Of a DNA stretch of 64,000 bases, positions 50,683 through 58,434 are shown piece after piece (the first letter of the stretch is position 1; each line of letters opens with the position of its first letter). Where the stretch lies: the NCBI RefSeq assembly GCF_001613085.1, contig NZ_BDBR01000041.1, positions 16,615-80,614 of the forward strand, in the 5' to 3' direction. The notes under the pieces are model-generated. The model did not search any database. It saw nothing but the letters and a program-made list of their open reading frames with translations, and was not told where the DNA came from. The translations under genes were made by a program, and so were the position numbers. The DNA is from Nocardia salmonicida NBRC 13393 (lineage in GTDB: Bacteria; Actinomycetota; Actinomycetes; Mycobacteriales; Mycobacteriaceae).

Positions 50683-51603
50683 ATGGATCTGGTGCAGCTG
50701 CGGACCTTCCTGGCTGTCTTCCGCACCGGTTCGCTCACCGCGGGCGCGGCTCAGGTGGGACTGTCCCAGCCGACCGTGACCACCCAGATCCAGGCGCTCG
50801 AGCGACACCTCGGCAGGCCGCTGTTCGAACGACTGCCCCGTGGGGTGACGCCGACCGCCGCCGGTCACGAGCTCGCGGCGCGGGTGAGTGGCCCATTGGA
50901 GGCGCTGGAGGCGGTCGTGAGCGGGGCGGTGACCGATCGTGCGGCGCCGCCCGAACCGCCGGTGCTCCTCGGTGGACCGGCGGAGATGCTCGCCGCGAAG
51001 GTGGTGCCCGCGCTCGCACCGCTGGTCGCCGACGGCGTGCGGCTCACTGTCAGCACCGGGATCACCGACGACCTGCTGGCCCGATTGCATTCGGGCGCAC
51101 TGGATCTGGTCTTCGCCACCACCCGCCCGCGGGGGCGTACCGTGCTGGCCGAACCGCTCGTCGACGAGGAATTCCTCCTCGTCGCCGCCCCCGAGATAGC
51201 CGACCGCATCGACACCGCCCGCCTGCGCGCCGAAGGTCCGATCGCGCTGGAGGGTATCCCGCTCGTCAGCTACGCCGCCGATCTGCCGATCCTGCGCCGA
51301 TACTGGCGCCACGTGTTCGAGACCCGGCTGGAAGCCGAACCGGCGCTGATCGTCGGTGATCTGCGCGCGGTACTCGCCGCGGTCGTCGCGGGGGCGGGGA
51401 TCAGCGTGCTTCCGCACTACCTGTGCGCTCGGGAACGGGCCGACGGAACGCTGGTCACGCTGCTCGATCCCGTCGATCCGCCGATCAACACCGGATTCCT
51501 GGCGCGCCGGGTCGGCGCGCCCTCGCGACCGCACGTCGACCTGGTTCGCGCCCGGCTGGTCGAGGCGGCGCGAGGATGGCGGGTGGGATGCGGTGCCGAA
51601 TAG
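50683..51603 (+). CDS. LysR-family transcriptional regulator
   Basis: A 306-residue LysR protein. It has the helix-turn-helix LRTFLAVFRTGSLTAGAAQVGLSQPTVTTQIQALERHLG and an effector domain from about residue 90. I chose ATG 50683 because LysR proteins normally start at MDLVQLRTFL. ATG 50656 is in frame and possible, but lies inside the operator-like repeat. It probably regulates the divergent DJ-1-type gene. Its TAG stop forms the first bases of the ArsR operator repeat (51601), an unusual overlap. Confidence 0.88.
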   Translation: MDLVQLRTFLAVFRTGSLTAGAAQVGLSQPTVTTQIQALERHLGRPLFERLPRGVTPTAAGHELAARVSGPLEALEAVVSGAVTDRAAPPEPPVLLGGPAEMLAAKVVPALAPLVADGVRLTVSTGITDDLLARLHSGALDLVFATTRPRGRTVLAEPLVDEEFLLVAAPEIADRIDTARLRAEGPIALEGIPLVSYAADLPILRRYWRHVFETRLEAEPALIVGDLRAVLAAVVAGAGISVLPHYLCARERADGTLVTLLDPVDPPINTGFLARRVGAPSRPHVDLVRARLVEAARGWRVGCGAE

Positions 51604-51651
51604 GCAAGTGGGCACCTGCCCTTGACATGCAAGCGCACACTTGCCTATGGT
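51601..51651 (+). promoter_or_regulatory. Promoter/operator of the ArsR-VOC operon
   Basis: A perfect 10-bp inverted repeat, TAGGCAAGTG (51601-51610) and CACTTGCCTA (51638-51647), encloses a TTGACA (51622-51627) and touches TATGGT (51646-51651), spaced 18 bp. A regulator bound to both arms would cover the promoter. The repressor is likely the ArsR protein itself. The left arm includes the stop codon of the preceding lysR gene. Confidence 0.7.
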
Positions 51652-51678
51652 TCGAAGTGAGCGAACGGAGCGTGCGGA

Positions 51679-51960
51679 GTGACCGATATCTTCACCGCGT
51701 TGGCGGATTCGACACGACGCGCACTCCTCGACGAACTGGCCGATCGCGACGGGCAGACCCTGTTCGAACTGTGCGCCCGGCTCGTGAGCAAACACGACAT
51801 CAGCTCGTCGCGCCAGGCGATCACCCAGCACCTCGGCGTGCTCGAGGACGTCGGTCTCGTCCACACCCGTCGGCAAGGCCGATACAAGTTCCATCACGCC
51901 GATTTCACGCCACTGCGAGCGGTTTCGGTGCGATGGCCCATCCCTCAGGAGGACACATGA
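51679..51960 (+). CDS. ArsR/SmtB-family regulator
   Basis: A 93-residue winged-helix repressor. It begins MTDIFTALADSTRRALLDELADR and carries the recognition segment SSRQAITQHLGVLEDVGLV with wing HTRRQGRYKFHH. No metal-binding cysteine pair (CVC) is seen, so it is not a classical arsenic or metal sensor; it belongs to the group paired with VOC or activator-like genes. GTG 51679 is the start. Its stop overlaps the ATG of the VOC gene (ATGA), so they are coupled. The perfect repeat at 51601 is its probable operator. Confidence 0.88.
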   Translation: MTDIFTALADSTRRALLDELADRDGQTLFELCARLVSKHDISSSRQAITQHLGVLEDVGLVHTRRQGRYKFHHADFTPLRAVSVRWPIPQEDT

Positions 51961-52352
51961 TCCGCATCGGAGTGACGAGCGTCTTCGTCGATGACCAAGC
52001 CAAGGCCGAGGCCTTCTACACCGACGTGCTCGGCTTCCAGGTCAAAGACAAGGTGTCCCTCGGCGAATTCGACTGGCTCACCCTCGTCTCGCCCGCCGAC
52101 GTCGACGGCATCCAGCTGCTGCTCGAGCCCGACCAGCACCCGGCGGCCAAGGCCTACAAAACGGCACTGAGCGCCGAAGGCATCCCCGTGATCGTCTTCA
52201 CCGTCGACGATCTCGATGCCGAATACCGCCGCCTGCTCGATCGCGGCGTCTTCTTCACCCAGGCCCCCGCCCCCATGGGCCCGGTGAGCACCGCGGTCTT
52301 CGACGACACCTGCGGCAATCTCATTCAGCTCATGGCCCCCACTACTGGGTAA
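51957..52352 (+). CDS. VOC/glyoxalase-family protein
   Basis: A 131-residue vicinal-oxygen-chelate fold protein. It has a repeated beta-alpha-beta pattern: IRIGVTSVFVDDQAKAEAFYTDVLGF at the start and VFDDTCGNLIQLMAP at the end. Members act as glyoxalases, dioxygenases or drug-binding proteins. An AGGAGG site precedes ATG 51957, which overlaps the arsR stop. It overlaps the end of the convergent yaaA gene by 11 bp. Co-expression with ArsR suggests inducible protection against a small toxic molecule. Confidence 0.85.
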   Translation: MIRIGVTSVFVDDQAKAEAFYTDVLGFQVKDKVSLGEFDWLTLVSPADVDGIQLLLEPDQHPAAKAYKTALSAEGIPVIVFTVDDLDAEYRRLLDRGVFFTQAPAPMGPVSTAVFDDTCGNLIQLMAPTTG

Positions 52353-53088
52353 TGATGAGAAGTTCGGTGGGGGAGGCGGTTTCGGCGCGCAGTCCGGCTG
52401 TGGTGGCCACCCGGGCGACGGCGCGGATGTCGGTGGGATCGGCGCGGGTGAGAACGAGGGCGCGGGCGAGCAAGCCCTTGTGATGTTTGTTGAAGTGGCT
52501 GACGACGGTGCGCGAGCCGTCGGGGTGCTCGGTGAGGACATTGGCGGTGATGGCGTCGGGGACCCGGCCCAGCTGCTGGTAGGTGCCCGAGCGTAGGTCG
52601 ATGACGAGTTCGCCCGCGGCCTCGGCGTAGAGGGCGTCGGGCAGAACATCGCGCCACACCGCCGAAAGCGTAGGCAGCCCTGGAAGTTTGGTGCCGCCCG
52701 AGAGGCGGTAGGCGGGGATGGGGTCGGCTGCGCGGACCGCGCCGAACAGGGCCGAGCCGATGCCAAGGCGGGCGTAGGCCTTGGCGCGCTGCACTTTGGT
52801 GAACGACTTCGCGTCCAGTGCGTCGTAGAGGACCCCGGTGTAGCGCTCCAGGGCGGGGCGGGTCGCCGACGTGCGCAGGCTCGCGTTGCGGGCTATCTCC
52901 GCATCCGCGCCTTTACCCAGGCCGAGCACCCCGGCGGCGGCGGCGGGGTCGGCCGCCAGCTGCACCACCTCGGTGATCAGTTTGTCGCGAACCGCGCTGA
53001 GCTGCGGCATCGCCAGGACGTCGAGGTCCAGCGGCGCGCCCGATCCGCCGTCGGACTTGGTTTCGGAGGGAGGCAGCAGCACCAGCAC
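52342..53088 (-). CDS. yaaA: YaaA-family peroxide-stress protein
   Basis: A 248-residue DUF328/YaaA protein. It begins VLVLLPPSETKSDGG and contains RYTGVLYDALDA, FGAVRAADPIPAYRLSGG and the C-terminal VVSHFNKHHKGLLARAL, all family hallmarks. YaaA binds DNA and lowers free iron in E. coli during peroxide stress. I use GTG 53088; TTG 53097 and GTG 53082 are alternatives, and none has a good ribosome site. The 3' end overlaps the VOC gene. Confidence 0.88.
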   Translation of the reverse strand: MLVLLPPSETKSDGGSGAPLDLDVLAMPQLSAVRDKLITEVVQLAADPAAAAGVLGLGKGADAEIARNASLRTSATRPALERYTGVLYDALDAKSFTKVQRAKAYARLGIGSALFGAVRAADPIPAYRLSGGTKLPGLPTLSAVWRDVLPDALYAEAAGELVIDLRSGTYQQLGRVPDAITANVLTEHPDGSRTVVSHFNKHHKGLLARALVLTRADPTDIRAVARVATTAGLRAETASPTELLIITQ

Positions 53089-53145
53089 GATCGTCAACGT
53101 TAATCGCCGTCGAAACCGCCACCGCGCCCCGCCCCGTCCGCGAGT

Positions 53146-53901
53146 TCAGCGCACGGCTTCGAGGAACTTGCGCGTGCGCTCATTGGTCGGTGCCTCGAAG
53201 ATCTGCTCGGGCGGACCCTGTTCGACGATACGACCGGAGTCGAACATCAATACCCGGTCCGATACCTCGCGGGCGAAGCGCATCTCGTGGGTGACGATCA
53301 GCATGGTGATATCGGTGGTTTCGGCGATCGTGCGCAGCACGTCGAGGACGTCGCCGACCAGTTCCGGGTCCAGGGCCGAGGTCACCTCGTCGAGCAGCAT
53401 CACCTTCGGATCCATCGCGCAACAACGCGCGATCGCGACCCGCTGCTGCTGCCCGCCCGAGAGCTGCGAGGGATGCGCGTCGGCCTTGTCCGACAGACCG
53501 ACGACCTCGAGCAGGTGCCGAGCGCGTTCGCGCGCCTCGTCTTTCGACTTGCCGAGCACGTGGATCGGCGCCTCGGTGATGTTCTCCAGCACCGTCATGT
53601 TCGGGAACAGGTTGAACTGCTGGAACACCATGCCGATCTTGGTACGCACCGCGCGCAGGTGTTTCTCCTTGGCGGGCACCAACTTTCCGCCGCGTTCGGT
53701 ATGGGTGAGTGGTTCGCCGTCGACCCAGATCACGCCGTCACTGATCGTTTCCAGCGTCATCAGCAGCCGCAGGATGGTGGTCTTGCCCGACCCCGACGGC
53801 CCGATCAGGGTGACCTTCTCCCCGCGGCGGACACTGAAATCGAGCTGGTCGAGCACGGTGAGCTCGCCGAAGCGTTTGACCACCTGATCGAATCGAATCA
53901 T
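53146..53901 (-). CDS. ehuA: Ectoine/amino-acid ABC transporter ATPase (EhuA-like)
   Basis: A 251-residue polar-amino-acid-type ABC ATPase. It has Walker A IGPSGSGKTTIL, signature LSGGQQQRVAIAR, Walker B VMLLDEVTSALD and switch H in IVTHEMRFA. ATG 53901 lies 4 nt after the permease stop and is taken as the start; TTG 53919 with a GGAG site is possible. It is the last of four Ehu-type genes (binding protein, two permeases, ATPase). Energises import of ectoine/hydroxyectoine or a similar compatible solute. Confidence 0.85.
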   Translation of the reverse strand: MIRFDQVVKRFGELTVLDQLDFSVRRGEKVTLIGPSGSGKTTILRLLMTLETISDGVIWVDGEPLTHTERGGKLVPAKEKHLRAVRTKIGMVFQQFNLFPNMTVLENITEAPIHVLGKSKDEARERARHLLEVVGLSDKADAHPSQLSGGQQQRVAIARCCAMDPKVMLLDEVTSALDPELVGDVLDVLRTIAETTDITMLIVTHEMRFAREVSDRVLMFDSGRIVEQGPPEQIFEAPTNERTRKFLEAVR

Positions 53902-53905
53902 CTCG

Positions 53906-54553
53906 TCAGTAGTAGGCAAGGCGCTTCTCCAGTCTTCTGATCAGCACAGACGTCGGGTAGCTGGCGAGGAGGAAGAACACCCCGGCCATCGTGATCGACT
54001 CCAGATACGCGAAGTTGCGCGCTCCGAATTGCTGTGCGGCGGTCACCAATTCGACGACCGAGATGGCGAACAAGAACGGTGTGTCCTTGAACATCGACAC
54101 GGCATTGGTGCCGAGTGCGGGCAGGCTCGCCCGGATCGCCTGTGGCAGCACCACCGCGCCCCAGGTGCGCACCGGCGGTAACGACAGCGCGCGCGCCGCC
54201 TCCCACTGCCCCTTCGGCACCGCCTCGATCCCGGCCCGATACACCTCGGCCAGGTAACTGGAATAGTGGATGCCGAGTACGACGATGCCGATCTGCAACG
54301 CCGAGAACTGCGTGAACAGCGTGTAGGCGAACAGCAACTGCACGACCAGCGGGGTGAGGCGGACGAACTCGCTCACCGCGTGCACCGGCGCGGCGATCGG
54401 GCGCGGCATCGTGCGCCGGATCATCGCGATCGCCAGCCCGAGCACCGCGGCCAGCGCGAAGCCGAGCGCCGTCGCCAGCAGGGTGATCTGGAAGCCGTCC
54501 CACAGCACCGGCAGCGCCTCGCGGGCGCGCTCCCAACTCCATTCCGCTCTCAT
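53906..54553 (-). CDS. ehuD: ABC permease (EhuD-like)
   Basis: A 215-residue permease of the HisMQ type. It has five hydrophobic segments and the EAA loop EAARALSLPPVRTWGAVVLPQAIR. The start region GFQITLLATALGFALAAVLGL is typical. The ATG 54553 overlaps the stop of the other permease (54550), so they are coupled. It pairs with the EhuC-like protein to form the membrane channel. Confidence 0.85.
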   Translation of the reverse strand: MRAEWSWERAREALPVLWDGFQITLLATALGFALAAVLGLAIAMIRRTMPRPIAAPVHAVSEFVRLTPLVVQLLFAYTLFTQFSALQIGIVVLGIHYSSYLAEVYRAGIEAVPKGQWEAARALSLPPVRTWGAVVLPQAIRASLPALGTNAVSMFKDTPFLFAISVVELVTAAQQFGARNFAYLESITMAGVFFLLASYPTSVLIRRLEKRLAYY

Positions 54554-55266
54554 GGCGCCACCTTCGTGTCATCGGGCGCCAGGCTCAGCACTTCCTTGAG
54601 CGTGGCCCCGCGACCCAGTTTGGTCTTGGCGCGGGTCTCGAGCAGGTTCATGCCCAGGGTGAGTACGTAGCCGAGGACGAAGTAGATGAGCAGGCCGACA
54701 CCGAAGGAGAACAGGGTGTCGCTGGTGGTCTTGCGCAGGTCGCCGATCTCGTAGGTCAGGTCGTGCAGCGTGATGTAGGACGCCACGGCGGTGCCTTTGA
54801 GCAGGTGGACCAGCAGATTGGTCAACGAGGGCAGCATCAGCGCCCATGCCTGCGGGAACAGCACTCTGCGCATCCGCTGCCATGGACTGAAATTCAGCGC
54901 GACCGCCGCCTCGAACTGCGCGCGCGGCACCGCGTTGAGCGCCCCACGCACCACCTCGGCGCCATAGGCGCCGTAGTTCAGGCCGAGCGCCAGGATGCCG
55001 CAGAAGAGCGGGTCGAGCTTGTAGCCGAGCAGCGGCAGCACATAGAACAGCCAGAAGATCTGCACCAGAAGTGACGTGCCGCGAAAGAATTCGATCATGA
55101 CCCGGGCACTGCCGCGCGCCGCGAGATTGCGCACGCGGGCGGTGGTGCCGAGGACGAGGGCGAGGACGAACGCGAGGAGCGCGCCGCCGATGGTCAGCTC
55201 CAGCGTGACGACGATGCCCTGCCACAGCGCGGGAAGGGCATCGCGTACCGCATCGACATTGCTCAT
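54550..55266 (-). CDS. ehuC: ABC permease (EhuC-like)
   Basis: A 238-residue permease. It has GIVVTLELTIGGALLAFVLALVLG near the start, a TSLLVQIFWLFYVLPLLG stretch and the EAA loop FEAAVALNFSPWQRMRRVLFPQA. ATG 55266 lies 7 nt after the binding-protein stop. It forms the transmembrane part of the importer with the EhuD-like protein. Confidence 0.86.
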   Translation of the reverse strand: MSNVDAVRDALPALWQGIVVTLELTIGGALLAFVLALVLGTTARVRNLAARGSARVMIEFFRGTSLLVQIFWLFYVLPLLGYKLDPLFCGILALGLNYGAYGAEVVRGALNAVPRAQFEAAVALNFSPWQRMRRVLFPQAWALMLPSLTNLLVHLLKGTAVASYITLHDLTYEIGDLRKTTSDTLFSFGVGLLIYFVLGYVLTLGMNLLETRAKTKLGRGATLKEVLSLAPDDTKVAP

Positions 55267-55273
55267 GGGTGGA

Positions 55274-56161
55274 TCAGATTTCGCCCTTGCACAGCCTGGC
55301 CGTCGTGTACTTCGGATCGGGGAGCTCGCGCTCGGTGAACCCGAACTTGCCCACGATCGACAGGTACTTGTCCTTGTCGCCGGTGATCTTGGCCAGCTCG
55401 GCGTTGTAGGCGGCGAGCAGGTCGGGATCGGTGGTACGGAACACGGTGCCACCGGCGCCGATCTGCGGCTTGCCGTCGATGACGGCCACGAACGACGGCG
55501 TCACGTCGACGGCGGCGTTCGGGGTGTGGCTCTTGAGCCAGTTCAGCGAGATCGCGGTGAGCGCGAACACGTCGGCGCGCCCGGAGGTGACCGCGTCCAT
55601 CCCGTCCTGCGGGGTGGCCACCTGGGTGGCGTCGATGCCGAGCGAGCTGGCGTAATCGGATTCGATGGCGCCGGTCATCGCGGTCATCTTCGCGCCACTG
55701 GCCTTGATCGACTGCATATCGGTCAAATTCATCGGATTACCGGGTTTCACCATCAGCGCCGTGGTGTACATGAATTCCGGTTCGCTGAAAGATGCCTGTT
55801 CACAGCGTTTCGGCAAGATCGACATTCCGGCGCTGACCGCGTCGAAGCGATTGGCCTGCAGGCCGGGGATCAGTGCGCCGAACTCGGTCTGCACACCGTC
55901 GACGGTCTTGATGCCGAGGTTGGCGAAGATCTCTTTGTGCAGTGCCACGGTGGCGCCGGTGAGCTGGCCGCCGTCTTCGAACGAATAGGGCGCCTCACCG
56001 GCGAAACCCACGGTGATCGTGCCCTTGTCCTTCAGCGACTGCAGGAGTTGACCGCTCTCGGTGGTCTCGGTCTTGGTGCATCCGGCGAGAGCCGCGGCCA
56101 CCAACGCGGCACCGGTGAACACCGCTGTACAGCGCTTCGACATGGATTTCGTCTCAGCCAT
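55274..56161 (-). CDS. ehuB: Solute-binding lipoprotein (EhuB-like, ectoine)
   Basis: A 295-residue extracellular binding protein anchored by a lipid. The signal peptide ends in the lipobox ALAGC (C28, counting from ATG 56161; ATG 56143 is also possible). The mature domain has VGFAGEAPYSFEDGGQLTG, FGALIPGLQANRFDAVSAGM and PKRCEQASFSEPE, which align by eye with EhuB, the ectoine/hydroxyectoine binding protein. It is the first gene of the importer operon. No ectoine synthesis or breakdown genes are in the window. Confidence 0.85.
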   Translation of the reverse strand: MAETKSMSKRCTAVFTGAALVAAALAGCTKTETTESGQLLQSLKDKGTITVGFAGEAPYSFEDGGQLTGATVALHKEIFANLGIKTVDGVQTEFGALIPGLQANRFDAVSAGMSILPKRCEQASFSEPEFMYTTALMVKPGNPMNLTDMQSIKASGAKMTAMTGAIESDYASSLGIDATQVATPQDGMDAVTSGRADVFALTAISLNWLKSHTPNAAVDVTPSFVAVIDGKPQIGAGGTVFRTTDPDLLAAYNAELAKITGDKDKYLSIVGKFGFTERELPDPKYTTARLCKGEI

Positions 56162-56400
56162 TGTGACCTCCCAAGGGCAGCGTCGCCGCTGCCAATTTTC
56201 TGTTGTAAGTACGTAATTGACTTATAGAGAAAATGTAGTCACCAAATAATTGCCAGATGCGGTTACGTTATCAGGTTGTTATCTGATGATTGAAATGGTT
56301 TTGTAATGGGTAACCTGTTATCCGCTTTTATCTGCGGGTAGGTTTTCGGGTGTCGGGAGCGCTCAGGTGGTAATCGGCTGTCGCCCCGCCCGGACCAGGG
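56162..56400. promoter_or_regulatory. AT-rich divergent region between ehuB and proS
   Basis: This 250-bp gap is the most AT-rich patch of the window, especially 56215-56340. It contains TTATC-type repeats and an inverted pair ATCAG (56270-56274) / CTGAT (56283-56287). It must hold the ehuB promoter and may bind a regulator or nucleoid protein. I see no gene in it. Confidence 0.45.
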
Positions 56401-56402
56401 AC

Positions 56403-56408
56403 TACCCT
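56403..56408 (+). promoter_or_regulatory. -10 box of a likely leaderless proS transcript
   Basis: TACCCT ends 8 nt before the GTG start at 56417, with no ribosome site between. Confidence 0.45.
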
Positions 56409-56416
56409 GTGCATCC

Positions 56417-58165
56417 GTGATCACCCGCCTCTCCCGCCTGTTCCTGCGCACCCTGCGAGACGATCCCGCCGACGCCGAGGTGCCCAGCCACAAACTGCTC
56501 GTTCGCGCCGGCTACGTCCGTCGGGTCGCCCCCGGCATGTACTCGTGGCTGCCGCTCGGTCTGCGCACGCTGCGCAAGATCGAGGACGTCGTGCGCCAGG
56601 AGATGGACGCCACCGGCGCCCAGGAGATCTCGCTGCCGACGCTGCTGCCGCGCGAGCCCTACGAGACCACCAATCGGTGGACCGAGTACGGCCCCGGTCT
56701 GTTCCGGCTCAAGGACCGCAAGGGCGGCGACTACCTGCTCGGGCCCACCCACGAGGAGCTGTTCGCGCTCACCGTGAAGGGTGAGTACAACTCCTACAAG
56801 GATCTGCCGGTCACCCTGTACCAGATCCAGACCAAGTACCGCGACGAGGAACGTCCCCGTGCGGGCATCCTGCGCGGCCGCGAGTTCGTGATGAAGGATT
56901 CCTACTCCTTCGATATCGACGACGACGGTCTGACCAACAGCTACGCCACCCATCGCAAGGCCTACCAGGCGATCTTCGAACGGCTCCGCGTCGAGTACGT
57001 GATCGTGGCCGCCACCTCCGGCGCCATGGGCGGCAGCGCGTCCGAGGAGTTCCTCGCCGCCAGCCCCGTCGGCGAGGACACCTACGTGCGCTGTGTCGAG
57101 TCCGGCTACGCGGCGAACGTGGAAGCCGTGGTCACGCCCGCGCCCGCGCCGCTGCCCATCGAGGGTCAGGCCGCCGCGGTCGAGTACGACACTCCGAACA
57201 CCCCCACCATCGCGACGCTCGTCGACTGGGCCAACGAGGCGAAGGTCCTCGACCGCACGGTGACCGCCGCCGACACGTTGAAGAACGTGATGGTGAAGCT
57301 GCGCCACCCCGACGGCAAGACCGAGATCCTCGGCATCGGCGTCCCCGGTGACCGCGAGGTCGACGACAAGCGTCTCGGCGCCGCCGTCGAGCCCGCCGAG
57401 GTGGAACTGCTCACCGAGGCCGACTTCGCCGCCAACCCGTTCCTCGTGAAGGGCTACATCGGCCCGAAGGGCTTGGCCGCCAACGGTGTTCGTTACCTCG
57501 TCGACCCCCGCGTCGCCGAGGGCACCGCGTGGATCACCGGCGCCGACGTCAAGGGCAAGCACGTTGTCGGCCTGGTCGCGGGCCGCGACTTCACCCCCGA
57601 CGGCACCATCGAGGCCGCCGAGGTCCGCGACGGCGATCCCTCGCCCGACGGCGCGGGCCCGCTCGTGTCCGCGCGCGGCATCGAGATCGGCCACATCTTC
57701 CAGCTCGGCCGTAAGTACACCGACGCCTTCGATGTCGACGTGCTCGGCGAGAACGGCAAGCCGGTGCGCCTCACCATGGGCTCCTACGGCATCGGCATCT
57801 CCCGCATGGTCGCGGTGATCGCCGAACAGCAGCACGACGAGAAGGGCCTGCGCTGGCCCGCCGAGGTCGCCCCGTTCGACGTGCACGTGGTGATCGCCAA
57901 CAAGGACGCCGCCGCCCGCGACGGCGCCGAACACGTCGTCGCGGGCCTGGACGCCGAGGGCCTCGAGGTCCTCTTCGACGACCGCACCGCCTCGCCCGGC
58001 GTGAAGTTCAAGGATGCCGAACTGCTCGGCATGCCCTGGATCCTGGTCATCGGCCGCGGCTGGGCCGAGGGCAAGGTGGAGCTGCGCAACCGCTTCACCG
58101 GCGAAGCCGAGGAGATCCCGGCCGAAGACGCCGTGAGCGCGGTAACCGCCAAGGTTCGCGGCTGA
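56417..58165 (+). CDS. proS: Prolyl-tRNA synthetase
   Basis: A 582-residue class II synthetase with the bacterial-type editing insertion. Class II motif 2 appears in YQIQTKYRDEERPRAGILRGREF and motif 3 in MGSYGIGISRMV. The INS editing domain lies at about residues 230-390. The C-terminal anticodon domain starts PFDVHVVIANKDA. It charges tRNA-Pro. GTG 56417 is the start, probably leaderless. Followed by a good hairpin terminator. Position matches the mycobacterial backbone. Confidence 0.96.
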   Translation: MITRLSRLFLRTLRDDPADAEVPSHKLLVRAGYVRRVAPGMYSWLPLGLRTLRKIEDVVRQEMDATGAQEISLPTLLPREPYETTNRWTEYGPGLFRLKDRKGGDYLLGPTHEELFALTVKGEYNSYKDLPVTLYQIQTKYRDEERPRAGILRGREFVMKDSYSFDIDDDGLTNSYATHRKAYQAIFERLRVEYVIVAATSGAMGGSASEEFLAASPVGEDTYVRCVESGYAANVEAVVTPAPAPLPIEGQAAAVEYDTPNTPTIATLVDWANEAKVLDRTVTAADTLKNVMVKLRHPDGKTEILGIGVPGDREVDDKRLGAAVEPAEVELLTEADFAANPFLVKGYIGPKGLAANGVRYLVDPRVAEGTAWITGADVKGKHVVGLVAGRDFTPDGTIEAAEVRDGDPSPDGAGPLVSARGIEIGHIFQLGRKYTDAFDVDVLGENGKPVRLTMGSYGIGISRMVAVIAEQQHDEKGLRWPAEVAPFDVHVVIANKDAAARDGAEHVVAGLDAEGLEVLFDDRTASPGVKFKDAELLGMPWILVIGRGWAEGKVELRNRFTGEAEEIPAEDAVSAVTAKVRG

Positions 58166-58180
58166 GTTTCATCGCACGAA

Positions 58181-58213
58181 TCGCGCTGTCCCACTCGAGG
58201 TGGGGCAGCGCGA
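58181..58213 (+). terminator. Terminator of proS
   Basis: A 14-bp stem (58181-58194 with 58200-58213, one G-T pair) closed by a 5-nt loop and followed by TTT, 15 bp after the stop. The remaining about 220 bp before the next gene show no other clear element until the -10-like box at 58422. Confidence 0.85.
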
Positions 58214-58434
58214 TTTGCTGTCTGTAGGACCGCGCCCAGGACCGGGTCGTACGCCCTGGTGCATTGTCTCGGCGAGAGTTGCTCGACATCTGGGCGAGTT
58301 CGGAAACCTGGTCCTTGTTCGGTTGGGGAAAACAACAACAAGTCGTTCGAACTTACGGCTACGTAGGCGAAAGTGCAGGTGAGGGAGTTGCGGGGGCGGC
58401 GTGGCGAGTGGGTGGCGCTGCTAAGTTAACGGGC

